A stretch of DNA of 5,416 nucleotides from Alphaproteobacteria bacterium (GTDB lineage: Bacteria > Pseudomonadota > Alphaproteobacteria > SMXP01): NCBI GenBank assembly GCA_021774995.1, contig JAJFIM010000304.1:1-5416 (forward strand), in the 5' to 3' direction. Made by a program: the position numbers and the translations under genes. The notes under the pieces are model-generated. The model was given only the letters and a program-made list of their open reading frames with translations, was not told the origin of the DNA and did not search any database. Position 1 is the stretch's first letter. Every line of letters begins with the position of its first letter. Shown here piece after piece: positions 1-5,416 of the stretch.

Positions 1-263
1 TCAGGGTAAATATCATTGCGGAATGATTTTCCCGAATGGTCAAGAATGACGGCCAAATGCGTGATTGTATCTTCCCGCTTCGTATCATTGAGCAGCTTGT
101 AAAGCATATTGCAAAAACCGCTCACTGCGCCCACGGGCAGACCGTCGCTTTTTCGGGTTAACGGGGGCAGGGCGTGGTAAGCGCGAAAAATAAAGGTCGA
201 TCCGTCCACAAGATAGAGATGATCGCCTTTTTTTGGCGGGTGGGGCGTCGCGATATCAGGCAT
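1..263 (-). CDS. polA: DNA polymerase I, N-terminal fragment (5'-3' exonuclease domain)
   Basis: The first 87 codons of a minus-strand gene are visible; the rest lies beyond the left edge. The protein reads HLYLVDGSTFIFRAYHALPP near residues 15-34, followed by GLPVGAVSGFCNMLYKLL and AVILDHSGKSFRND. This is the characteristic start of the PolA 5'-3' exonuclease (FEN-like) domain. Asp20 and Asp75 align by motif with metal-binding Asp13 and Asp63 of E. coli Pol I. The family removes RNA primers and fills gaps in lagging-strand synthesis and excision repair in the cytoplasm. The ATG is fixed because the codon immediately upstream in frame is a stop (TAA, 264-266). The Shine-Dalgarno sequence is poor, and the zinc-finger gene ends only seven bases upstream, so translation may be coupled to it. 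Family assignment is from motif recognition and is secure; whether the polymerase domains are intact cannot be seen. Confidence 0.93.
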   Translation of the reverse strand, partial: MPDIATPHPPKKGDHLYLVDGSTFIFRAYHALPPLTRKSDGLPVGAVSGFCNMLYKLLNDTKREDTITHLAVILDHSGKSFRNDIYP

Positions 264-270
264 TTACCGA

Positions 271-498
271 TCAAACGTCAGATGAAATTGCGGAAGAGGC
301 GTTTTTATGAGAGTCGCCCGGCGCGCTTTGCGCATTGTCATTTTTCAGAATATAGCGCCGGCTGCAATATGGGCATTCCACCTGCAGGTTGTCGCCCAAT
401 TCCAGCCATACGCGGGGGTGGCCCAATGCCCCTTCGCCGCCATCGCAGGCCACGCGCCTTGATGTGGTGTAGAGCGTCTCAAAGGTGTTTTCAGTCAT
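271..498 (-). CDS. Small zinc-finger CHCC domain protein (NDUFS6-like)
   Basis: A 75-residue protein with the spacing C18-x8-H27-x14-C42-x2-C45, within CDGGEGALGHPRVWLEL and VECPYCSRRYIL. This is the zf-CHCC signature, the fold shared with the mitochondrial complex I accessory subunit NDUFS6. Bacterial members are short proteins presumed to bind one zinc ion; their role is poorly known, and in alphaproteobacteria a link to complex I is plausible but not shown here. The domain fills residues 15-52. The last 20 or so residues are Ser/Ala-rich and probably disordered. The start is supported by GAGAGGG at 506-512 on the minus strand, seven bases before the ATG. The gene sits immediately upstream of polA in the same direction, so the two are probably co-transcribed. 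The overlapping plus-strand reading frame is a shadow. Confidence 0.9.
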   Translation of the reverse strand: MTENTFETLYTTSRRVACDGGEGALGHPRVWLELGDNLQVECPYCSRRYILKNDNAQSAPGDSHKNASSAISSDV

Positions 499-505
499 GG
501 AATAT

Positions 506-512
506 CCCTCTC
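506..512 (-). promoter_or_regulatory. Shine-Dalgarno of the zinc-finger gene
   Basis: On the minus strand GAGAGGG lies seven bases before the ATG at 498, a good match to the anti-Shine-Dalgarno at normal distance. It confirms that the small gene is real. A perfect 10-bp palindrome, ATCACGTGAT, abuts it at 513-522. The palindrome could be an operator over the start region, but no regulator can be assigned. Confidence 0.6.
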
Positions 513-707
513 ATCACGTGATCCGGTGAAGGTGGCGCGGCCTCTCTGAAAGCCTGCGTTTAGTGCCTACAGGCATAAAAATAGGGCTGGAAAGCAATAG
601 CCAATGCCCTTACATGGGTTGTACACTTCTCACCCCCAAGCGGGATTCTCAAAAGAGCACGTGTTTGTGGCATAGAATGTCCGGCAATGCCATAAGAACG
701 ATTAGCC

Positions 708-723
708 GCCCTTTTTGAAGGGC
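708..723 (+). other. Short perfect hairpin in the divergent intergenic region
   Basis: GCCCTT and AAGGGC form a perfect 6-bp stem around a TTTG loop, 22 bases before the ATPase start codon. No T-run follows on either strand, so it does not look like a classical terminator. It could be a 5' UTR structure of the ATPase mRNA. The rest of the 499-745 intergenic region shows no convincing -35/-10 pair on either strand, although promoters for both divergent genes must lie here or nearby. Confidence 0.35.
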
Positions 724-745
724 TCCCAAGCGGAATGAATAACAC

Positions 746-1729
746 ATGTTGAAAAAAGCTTCTGATCAACCTTCATCCTCTCCAGGCGGGTCGGACTTTG
801 CTATTGAGGCGCGGGCGGTTCAAAAAGTCTATAAAGGGGAGAATGGCGAGCCGGATAAGGAAGCCCTCAAATTTATCGATATCATGATCCCCAGAGGCTC
901 CATTTTTGGACTGCTCGGGCCTAATGGCGCCGGCAAATCGACATTTATAAATATCCTTGCGGGGCTGACCGTTAAATCTTCCGGGACAGTGCGCACATGG
1001 GGATTTGACATTGACGAAAACCCGCGCCAGGCGCGGGTATCCATTGGCGTTGTGCCGCAAGAGCTGGTGATGGATGTTTTCTTCACGCCGATAGAAGCGC
1101 TTGAGATTCAGGCCGGGCTATTTGGCGTGCCTAAAGCGAACCGGCAGACCATGGAAATCTTAAAAGCGGTGGGATTGGAAGACAAAGCCCACGCTTACGG
1201 CCGCACACTGTCAGGCGGCATGAAGCGGCGGTTGCTGATTGCCAAAGCATTGGTGCACAATCCGCCTGTGCTTGTGCTTGACGAACCCACTGCGGGCGTC
1301 GATATCGAACTAAGGCGGCAATTGTGGAATTACATCAGAGAACTGCATGCGCGGGGCGTGACCATCGTTCTCACCACGCATTATCTGGAAGAGGCGCAAG
1401 AGCTGTGCGACACCATAGCCATCATCAACAACGGTGAAGTTGCGGCCTGCGAACCGACGGAACGCCTTCTTGCCCGCATTGATGAGAAAACACTGATTAT
1501 CCGCCCCGAATCCCCTCTTGGAAAAGTCCCGGATAGTCTGAGCGCGTTTGATGCGCAAATTGGCGCCGATGGCTGTTTGTCTGTGACTTACGCCCCGCGG
1601 ACCATTCATGCCGAAGAGCTCTTTAGCCTCATTCGGGATGCAGGCATTGGCATACAGGATCTCACCACCAGAGAATCGGATCTGGAGGATATTTTTCTAA
1701 AATTGACCTATGGCGTTGACGCTCATTAA
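746..1729 (+). CDS. ABC transporter ATP-binding protein, YadG-type (ABC-2 exporter family)
   Basis: A 327-residue ATPase with all nucleotide-binding motifs: Walker A GPNGAGKST (58-66), Q-loop Q105 in VVPQE, signature LSGGMKRR (155-162), Walker B VLVLDEPT (175-182, catalytic E180), D-loop AGVD (183-186) and H-loop H212 in LTTHYLEEA. The GGMKRRLLIAKAL, PTAGVDIELRR and TTHYLEEA stretches are close to E. coli YadG, which pairs with the permease YadH in an ABC-2 type exporter of unknown substrate. A C-terminal part of about 90 residues follows the ATPase core, as in YadG; the roughly 18 N-terminal residues before the ATPase fold are extra. The ATG at 746 is the first possible start because an in-frame TAA lies at 740-742; the Shine-Dalgarno sequence is weak (GGAA at 732-735). 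No permease gene follows, which is unusual for this family: it may be encoded elsewhere or lost. All catalytic residues are intact, so the protein itself is not decaying. Confidence 0.93.
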   Translation: MLKKASDQPSSSPGGSDFAIEARAVQKVYKGENGEPDKEALKFIDIMIPRGSIFGLLGPNGAGKSTFINILAGLTVKSSGTVRTWGFDIDENPRQARVSIGVVPQELVMDVFFTPIEALEIQAGLFGVPKANRQTMEILKAVGLEDKAHAYGRTLSGGMKRRLLIAKALVHNPPVLVLDEPTAGVDIELRRQLWNYIRELHARGVTIVLTTHYLEEAQELCDTIAIINNGEVAACEPTERLLARIDEKTLIIRPESPLGKVPDSLSAFDAQIGADGCLSVTYAPRTIHAEELFSLIRDAGIGIQDLTTRESDLEDIFLKLTYGVDAH

Positions 1730-1731
1730 AA

Positions 1732-1746
1732 CCAAGCGGCGCTTGG
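1732..1746 (+). terminator. Hairpin just after the ATPase gene, possible terminator
   Basis: CCAAGC and GCTTGG form a perfect 6-bp stem with a GGC loop, beginning two bases after the TAA stop. The sequence after it (CCGTTCTTGCC) has only a few T's, so intrinsic termination would be weak. The placement directly behind a stop codon and before a new promoter favours a transcript-end structure. Confidence 0.4.
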
Positions 1747-1752
1747 CCGTTC

Positions 1753-1781
1753 TTGCCACATTCTATCGCTTTGGTTAGCAT
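1753..1781 (+). promoter_or_regulatory. Putative sigma70-like promoter of the DUF885 lipoprotein gene
   Basis: TTGCCA (1753-1758, five of six to the -35 consensus) is followed by exactly 17 bases and TAGCAT (1776-1781, four of six to the -10). Transcription would begin near 1788 and leave a leader of about 56 bases before the ATG at 1844. This start point lies after the ATG at 1784, a further reason to reject the longer reading frame. The same -35 hexamer and spacing recur in front of the tRNA. Confidence 0.5.
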
Positions 1782-1829
1782 GGGTGCGGGGTCGTGCGCG
1801 GTCCATTATGTTCGTCACTTTTATGCTCT

Positions 1830-1835
1830 GGGGGG
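1830..1835 (+). promoter_or_regulatory. Shine-Dalgarno deciding the start of the lipoprotein gene
   Basis: A run of six G's followed by AT lies eight bases before the ATG at 1844. No comparable purine-rich site stands before the upstream in-frame ATGs at 1784 and 1808. Starting at 1844 also puts two arginines and a hydrophobic stretch at the N-terminus, as a lipoprotein signal requires. Confidence 0.6.
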
Positions 1836-1843
1836 ATTGTTTC

Positions 1844-3670
1844 ATGAGGCGATTATTTTTGTGGGCTTGCGCACCTCTTTTTGTCTTGCTCTTGGCCTGC
1901 GATGATCAAGGCGACATTCAAGATAACGGCGCCGCGCAAATCTCCAAGGAAGATGTGCGTCTTGCCGCCTTTTTCGAGAGCAGTTTTTCAGATGAGCTTG
2001 ACTTGAGCCCCGAATGGCAAACTGAACTTGGGATTTATGAAAACAACGACAAGTGGGACGAGGTGACGCCCGAAGCGGAACGCGCCGCGTATGAACTGGC
2101 GGTTCGCGATCTCGGCGCGCTTGGCGATTTTGACATTGGCGCGCTAAGCCCCACGTCTCAAGTCAGTTACAAGGTTTTTGAATATCGCGCCAGGCAGCGG
2201 ATCGAGAAATATAAATGGCGAAATTATCAATACGCCTCTACGCAATTTGGCGGCGTTCACACCGGCATTCCCTCCTTTCTCATCAATAACCACACGATCA
2301 GTAATTTGAAGAACGCTCAAGACTATGTGACCCGCCTGGAAGGCGCGGGGGTGCGTATGGACCAATCCATTGAGAAAATCAGGTCGCGGGCGGAAAAAGG
2401 TTTTGTCCCGCCCGCCTTTGCTTTTCCTCAGATGATTGAAGCGGCGGGCAATGTTGTTGCCGGCTATCCCTTTGACGCCGAAGCGCCGGACGCGCCGATT
2501 TATGCGGATCTCAAAACCAAATTGGAACAGGCTGAAATTGGCGCGCCGGACCGCGAAGAGCTTCTCGCCGCGGCGCGCGCGGCGCTGACGGATATCGTAA
2601 AACCGGCCTATCAACGTTTTATTGATTTAATGACGGATTTGGGCGCTGCGACGCGTGATAATAATGGCGTTTGGAGTCTCGACGAAACCGGCGCGTATTA
2701 CCAATATCTTTTGAATTATTACACCAATACTGATATGAGCGCCGATCAAATTCATGATTTGGGGCTGAAAGAAGTCGCGCGCATTCACGGTGAAATGGAA
2801 ACCATAAAATCCCGCGTGGGGTTTGAGGGAACACTTCAACAGTTCTTTGAATTTATGCGATCAGATGATCAGTTTTATTATCCGAACACGGATGACGGCC
2901 GCGCGGCGTATCTGGAAGAGGCCAGAGCCATTATTGAGCGCATGGACGCGCGGCTTGATGATATTTTTGCCGTGAAACCCAAGGCGGAACTGGTGGTGCG
3001 CCGGGTCGAGCCTTTTCGCGAACGTGCGGGCGGCAAGGCTTTTTATATGAGCGCCGCGCCCGACGGCAGTCGTCCTGGCGTTTATTACGCTAATTTAATG
3101 GACATGACTCAGATGCCAAAATATCAAATGGAAGCGCTCGCCTTTCACGAAGGCATACCGGGCCATCATATGCAGATCGCCATCGCAAATGAATTGGAAG
3201 AAATGCCGCGCTTCAGGCGCTATACCGGCTACACGGCCTATATCGAAGGGTGGGGGCTTTACTCCGAATACCTGCCGAAGGAAATGGGCTTTTATGAAGA
3301 TCCCTATTCGGATTTTGGGCGCTTGGCGATGGAGCTCTGGCGCGCCTGCAGGCTGGTGGTTGACACCGGTCTGCATCACAAGCGCTGGTCTAAGGAACAA
3401 GCAATTGCGTATCTGTTTGACAACACCCCCAATCCGGAAGACGATGTGGTCAAAGCGATTGAGCGCTATCTGGTTTTTCCGGGTCAGGCGACGGCTTATA
3501 AAATCGGTATGCTGAAGATACTTGAATTGCGCGAACAAGCTAGGCAGAGCTTAGGCGAGGATTTTGATATTCGCGAATTTCATGACGTTATATTACGTAG
3601 CGGATCGGTGCCCCTGCCTCTGCTTGAGGAATTGGTGGGCGCCTATATCGCCAAGCGCCAAAGTTCCTGA
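1844..3670 (+). CDS. DUF885 family lipoprotein, putative zinc metallopeptidase
   Basis: A 608-residue protein of the DUF885 family, whose members are often lipoproteins of about 600 residues in alphaproteobacteria. The N-terminus MRRLFLWACAPLFVLLLACD has a positively charged start, a hydrophobic core and a lipobox LLAC, with Cys19 as the lipidation site. The next residues are Asp20-Asp21; in E. coli Asp at +2 retains lipoproteins in the inner membrane, though this rule may not hold here. The catalytic-like motif is FHEGIPGHH (434-442), with H435, E436 and H441/H442, followed about 25 residues later by YIEGWGLYSE (466-475), whose glutamates are candidates for the third zinc ligand. This arrangement resembles gluzincin-type peptidases, to which the family is related; the true substrate is unknown. 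No cytoplasmic partner is adjacent: the ATPase gene upstream is separated by a hairpin and a promoter. The frame remains open upstream to 1784, but that start lacks a Shine-Dalgarno and would bury the signal peptide. Confidence 0.9.
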   Translation: MRRLFLWACAPLFVLLLACDDQGDIQDNGAAQISKEDVRLAAFFESSFSDELDLSPEWQTELGIYENNDKWDEVTPEAERAAYELAVRDLGALGDFDIGALSPTSQVSYKVFEYRARQRIEKYKWRNYQYASTQFGGVHTGIPSFLINNHTISNLKNAQDYVTRLEGAGVRMDQSIEKIRSRAEKGFVPPAFAFPQMIEAAGNVVAGYPFDAEAPDAPIYADLKTKLEQAEIGAPDREELLAAARAALTDIVKPAYQRFIDLMTDLGAATRDNNGVWSLDETGAYYQYLLNYYTNTDMSADQIHDLGLKEVARIHGEMETIKSRVGFEGTLQQFFEFMRSDDQFYYPNTDDGRAAYLEEARAIIERMDARLDDIFAVKPKAELVVRRVEPFRERAGGKAFYMSAAPDGSRPGVYYANLMDMTQMPKYQMEALAFHEGIPGHHMQIAIANELEEMPRFRRYTGYTAYIEGWGLYSEYLPKEMGFYEDPYSDFGRLAMELWRACRLVVDTGLHHKRWSKEQAIAYLFDNTPNPEDDVVKAIERYLVFPGQATAYKIGMLKILELREQARQSLGEDFDIREFHDVILRSGSVPLPLLEELVGAYIAKRQSS

Positions 3671-3689
3671 TATGCATCAAGTACAAGGA

Positions 3690-3718
3690 TTGCCACTCAA
3701 TGGGGGATGGGATACAAG
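3690..3718 (+). promoter_or_regulatory. Putative promoter of the tRNA-Arg gene
   Basis: TTGCCA (3690-3695) and TACAAG (3713-3718) are separated by 17 bases. Transcription would start near 3725, about 20 bases before the mature tRNA 5' end. The -35 hexamer and spacing equal those proposed for the lipoprotein gene, which supports both assignments. Confidence 0.45.
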
Positions 3719-3745
3719 ATCCGCCTGACTTGAAATGATAACAAA

Positions 3746-3822
<77 letters not shown>

Positions 3823-3849
3823 TTATTTTCATAATGAAATTAGCACCTT

Positions 3850-3877
3850 ATTCCTCGGCAAGGTTTGCACGAGGAAT
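3850..3877 (+). other. Strong stem-loop between tRNA and integrase
   Basis: ATTCCTCG (3850-3857) pairs perfectly with CGAGGAAT (3870-3877). Inside it GCAA (3858-3861) pairs with TTGC (3865-3868) around a GGT loop, leaving a single unpaired A at 3869. The 12-bp stem could end or process the tRNA transcript, but no T-run follows, so a classical intrinsic terminator is doubtful. Confidence 0.55.
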
Positions 3878-3892
3878 GTATTCTCTGCCCCG

Positions 3893-3910
3893 TGGCACAC
3901 TTTTGGCACA
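3893..3910 (+). repeat. Tandem TGGCACA repeats, candidate integrase arm sites
   Basis: TGGCACA occurs at 3893-3899 and again at 3904-3910, an 11-bp period that puts both copies on one face of the helix. A related CCCGTGGCA motif occurs at 3889-3897 and at 3934-3942 over the start codon, and TTGGCACA recurs inverted at 5020-5027. Short direct repeats flanking the core site are typical of arm sites bound by the N-terminal domain of tyrosine recombinases. Confidence 0.4.
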
Positions 3911-3936
3911 GTTGAGAAATCCAAAGGTGCTAACCC

Positions 3937-5004
3937 GTGGCAACCATTCGTGAAAAATCTTCAGGCCAGTGGCACGTCCAAATCAGACGCAAAGGATGGC
4001 CATTCCAAAACTCGACCTTCAGAACAAAGAAGGAGGCGCAGGCCTGGGTCCGCAAAACCGAATCTGAGATGGATCGCGGGCTCTTTGTCGATCAGACTGC
4101 CGCGCGCGAGACCACTCTTGCTGATTTGATCCATGCCTATATCGAAGGGGTGACGAACAACCGCCATAGCGAAAATGCCCGTGTCTCAGAACGACTGCGG
4201 CTGGAACGGTTCATGAGAACGGAAGCCAAGCTTTGTTCCTATTACATTATCAATCTCAGACCTGAACACTTCGAGGCCTACCGAGACAAACGCCTGAAAC
4301 AGACCGTCAATCGAGGCAAGAATTCCTCGGTCACAAGCAAAACCATTGCCCCTTCGACAGTGAAGCGAGAACTCAATCTCCTGAAACGGGTGATTGACTA
4401 TCGGCGAAGATGGCTCGGCATTCAGCTCAATCCCGTCAATGCTCAGGACGTCAAACGTCCTACGGTTCAGGATGAACGTGATATTAGACTTTCGACACAG
4501 CAGCGCGAGGCATTGATACAGGCTTGTCTTGAGGCTCGTAACCCATTGCTTGCTCCGTTCGTGGAGCTGGGCTTTGAAACCGGAGCGCGGCGCGGGAACT
4601 TGCTGCGTCTTGAATGGACGGATGTGAAATTGGTTCAGCATACTGCTTTGCTACGCGGTATGAAAAATAGCCGGAACCCCGATAAGATCATCAATCACAC
4701 AATTGGGCTTACGCCGCGTTCCGTGGAAATACTGGAGGCCTTACCCCGAACAGATCAGCGCGTTTTTCCCATGACCGGCAATGCGCTAAGAAAGGCCTTC
4801 AATCGCGCTCGCGAGAAAGCAGGGCTTATGCATTTTCGTTTTCACGACACACGGCACGAGCGGATTTCGAGCCTGTTCGAGGCGGGCTGGGCCATGCCCC
4901 AGGTGATGGCGCAGTCAGGCCACCGCGACCCGAAGTCCGTCATGCGTTATACGAACCTGTCAGGAGACTATCTGGCGCAGGAACTTGCGAAATTGAAAGG
5001 TTAA
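3937..5004 (+). CDS. Tyrosine recombinase / site-specific integrase
   Basis: A 355-residue integrase of usual length for phage and island integrases. Residues 1-50 (starting MATIREKSSGQWHVQIRRKG) form the N-terminal DNA-binding part typical of this group; about 58-160 is the SAM-like core-binding domain; about 185-350 is the catalytic domain. The catalytic set is complete: R218 in TGARRGNLLRLEW, K243 as the likely beta-hairpin lysine, H303 and R306 in FHDTRHE, H329 in SGHRDP, and the nucleophile Y338 in VMRYTN. It should catalyse integration and excision at the adjacent tRNA-Arg. The start is GTG at 3937: an in-frame TAA lies at 3931-3933, and AAAGG (3923-3927) is at normal distance. No convincing promoter is seen between the tRNA and the gene, so it may be read from the tRNA promoter. 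A start at 3815 in another frame overlaps the tRNA and is a shadow. Confidence 0.96.
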   Translation: MATIREKSSGQWHVQIRRKGWPFQNSTFRTKKEAQAWVRKTESEMDRGLFVDQTAARETTLADLIHAYIEGVTNNRHSENARVSERLRLERFMRTEAKLCSYYIINLRPEHFEAYRDKRLKQTVNRGKNSSVTSKTIAPSTVKRELNLLKRVIDYRRRWLGIQLNPVNAQDVKRPTVQDERDIRLSTQQREALIQACLEARNPLLAPFVELGFETGARRGNLLRLEWTDVKLVQHTALLRGMKNSRNPDKIINHTIGLTPRSVEILEALPRTDQRVFPMTGNALRKAFNRAREKAGLMHFRFHDTRHERISSLFEAGWAMPQVMAQSGHRDPKSVMRYTNLSGDYLAQELAKLKG

Positions 5005-5056
5005 TGACAAATATTGCTATGTGCCAATTTTCTGTTGAATTCTTGCTTTAATGTAA

Positions 5057-5095
5057 ATTATCGTTTACACTATATGAGTTAGTGTAAAATATAAT
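5057..5095. promoter_or_regulatory. Large dyad operator before the HipB-like gene
   Basis: TTTACACTA (5064-5072) and TAGTGTAAA (5080-5088) form a perfect 9-bp inverted repeat with a 7-bp spacer. After two mismatched positions the symmetry resumes with ATTAT (5057-5061) and ATAAT (5091-5095), giving a 39-bp dyad. A further half-site TGTAAA at 5052-5057 forms a second inverted repeat with TTTACA at 5064-5069. The position, ending 17 bases before the ATG, suggests autoregulation by the encoded HTH protein, as is usual for HipB-type antitoxins. Confidence 0.65.
5064..5095 (+). promoter_or_regulatory. Putative promoter within the operator
   Basis: A perfect TATAAT lies at 5090-5095. The best -35 is TTTACA (5064-5069, five of six), but the spacing of 20 bases is long; with TAAAAT (5085-5090) as -10 it is 15. 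Either way the promoter overlaps the dyad, so bound repressor would block RNA polymerase. Transcription from TATAAT would leave a leader of about ten bases that still contains GAGG. Confidence 0.45.
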
Positions 5096-5112
5096 ATGCA
5101 TTATGAGGAATC

Positions 5113-5416
5113 ATGAGAACGACACCAACATTACCAATTCCTGTGAAAAGAGCTCTGAAAAAGCTCGGGAATGACCTGTATGACGCCAGACGGAGACGTC
5201 GCATATCAACAACGTTGATGGCCGAACGCGTTGGCATTACCAGGCCCACTTTGTCAAAAATCGAGAAGGGGGACCCTTCCGTTTCACTCGGATACTACGC
5301 GTCGGTCTTATTTGTCCTCGGAATGACAGAGCGCCTTTCTGATCTTGCCGTCATCAGATTTGATGAAACAGGACTGATGCTCGACGAAGAAAATCTGCCT
5401 GAGCGCATTCACGTAC
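5113..5416 (+). CDS. XRE-family transcriptional regulator, HipB-like antitoxin (partial)
   Basis: The first 101 codons are visible and the frame is open at the right edge. Residues about 18-70 form a Cro/C1-type helix-turn-helix: LGNDLYDARRRRRIS is the first helix region, TTLMAERVG the second helix, and RPTLSKIEKGDPSVSLGYYA the recognition helix and following turn. The rest (SVLFVLGMTERLSDLAVIRF, then LDEENLPERIHV) matches the pattern of small regulators encoded directly before HipA-type kinase toxins, where the regulator neutralises the toxin and represses the operon. The ATG at 5113 follows GAGG (5105-5108) at four bases, slightly close. The HipA partner is inferred from the family and cannot be seen. 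A plain element regulator is the alternative. The HTH call is firm; the antitoxin role is moderately so. Confidence 0.8.
   Translation, partial: MRTTPTLPIPVKRALKKLGNDLYDARRRRRISTTLMAERVGITRPTLSKIEKGDPSVSLGYYASVLFVLGMTERLSDLAVIRFDETGLMLDEENLPERIHV

Larger units (their letters stand above)
3840..3933 (+). repeat. Long-range 10-bp inverted repeat spanning the integrase leader
   Basis: TTAGCACCTT (3840-3849) is the exact reverse complement of AAGGTGCTAA (3924-3933). The right arm includes the integrase Shine-Dalgarno (AAAGG, 3923-3927) and ends three bases before the GTG start. In RNA the two arms would pair and cover the ribosome binding site; in DNA they could be protein-binding sites. The left arm directly abuts a second, internal stem-loop. 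Confidence 0.6.
3823..5416 (+). mobile_element. Left end of a tRNA-Arg-integrated element (partial)
   Basis: From the tRNA 3' end rightwards the sequence carries an integrase, repeat-rich non-coding DNA and a HipB-like regulator, all on the plus strand, and no gene resembling the housekeeping genes to the left. This fits a prophage, integrative element or genomic island whose integrase end is shown here. No phage structural, conjugation or replication gene is visible, so the kind of element is open. Confidence 0.7.

Noticed and set aside
174..521. Plus-strand 115-codon open frame
   Set aside because: It lies opposite the zinc-finger gene and the start of polA, both of which have clear family motifs; its translation is Arg/Pro-rich without recognisable features.
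560..769. Minus-strand 69-codon open frame in the divergent intergenic region
   Set aside because: No motif, no good Shine-Dalgarno, and it overlaps the start of the ATPase gene; it is probably chance.
636..1739. CCAAGCGG found at 636-643, 726-733 and 1732-1739
   Set aside because: The 8-mer is suggestive around the ATPase gene, but the spacing is irregular and one copy is explained by the hairpin behind the stop codon; too short to claim a repeat family.
1784..1843. Longer N-terminus for the DUF885 protein
   Set aside because: There is no Shine-Dalgarno before 1784, it would place 20 non-signal residues ahead of a clean lipoprotein signal peptide, and the likely transcription start (about 1788) lies after it.
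3827..3839. Small palindrome TTTCAT-A-ATGAAA right after the tRNA
   Set aside because: Arms are short and AT-rich, so chance is likely; it could contribute to the attachment region but nothing distinguishes it.

Overview
The window looks like ordinary alphaproteobacterial chromosome on the left that passes, at a tRNA gene, into the end of an integrated mobile element on the right. The lineage is inferred from the PolA N-terminus, a CHCC zinc-finger protein just upstream of polA, a DUF885 lipoprotein, and moderate GC with AT-rich intergenic regions. A Hyphomonadales/Parvularculales-like marine or aquatic group would fit, but no rRNA or other decisive marker is present.

Left part (1-1729). Two minus-strand genes run off the left edge: a 75-aa CHCC zinc-finger protein, and seven bases after its stop codon the start of polA (87 codons visible). 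A 247-bp intergenic region separates them from a plus-strand, divergently transcribed gene for a YadG-type ABC transporter ATPase. Its usual membrane partner (YadH-type permease) is not next to it. A hairpin follows directly after its stop codon.

Middle part (1730-3822). A well-formed sigma70-like promoter leads to a 608-aa DUF885 lipoprotein with an HEGxPGHH zinc-metallopeptidase-like motif. The start at 1844 is preferred over the longer reading frame because it has the Shine-Dalgarno sequence and gives a clean lipoprotein signal peptide. A second promoter with the same -35 hexamer precedes a complete tRNA-Arg (anticodon CCG) with encoded CCA.

Right part (3823-5416). The tRNA 3' end is probably the attachment site of a mobile element. 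The sequence after it holds a 114-bp leader dense in repeats, a complete tyrosine recombinase (GTG start), and an AT-rich 108-bp intergenic region with a large dyad operator and a perfect TATAAT. The window ends inside a gene for an XRE/HipB-like regulator of the kind usually paired with a HipA-type toxin kinase. Only this left end of the element is visible; the toxin gene, the cargo and the far attachment site would lie beyond the right edge.

No clearly new system is demonstrated. The most unusual signals are the nested inverted repeats in the integrase leader, which could hide its ribosome binding site, and the three half-site operator in front of the HipB-like gene.
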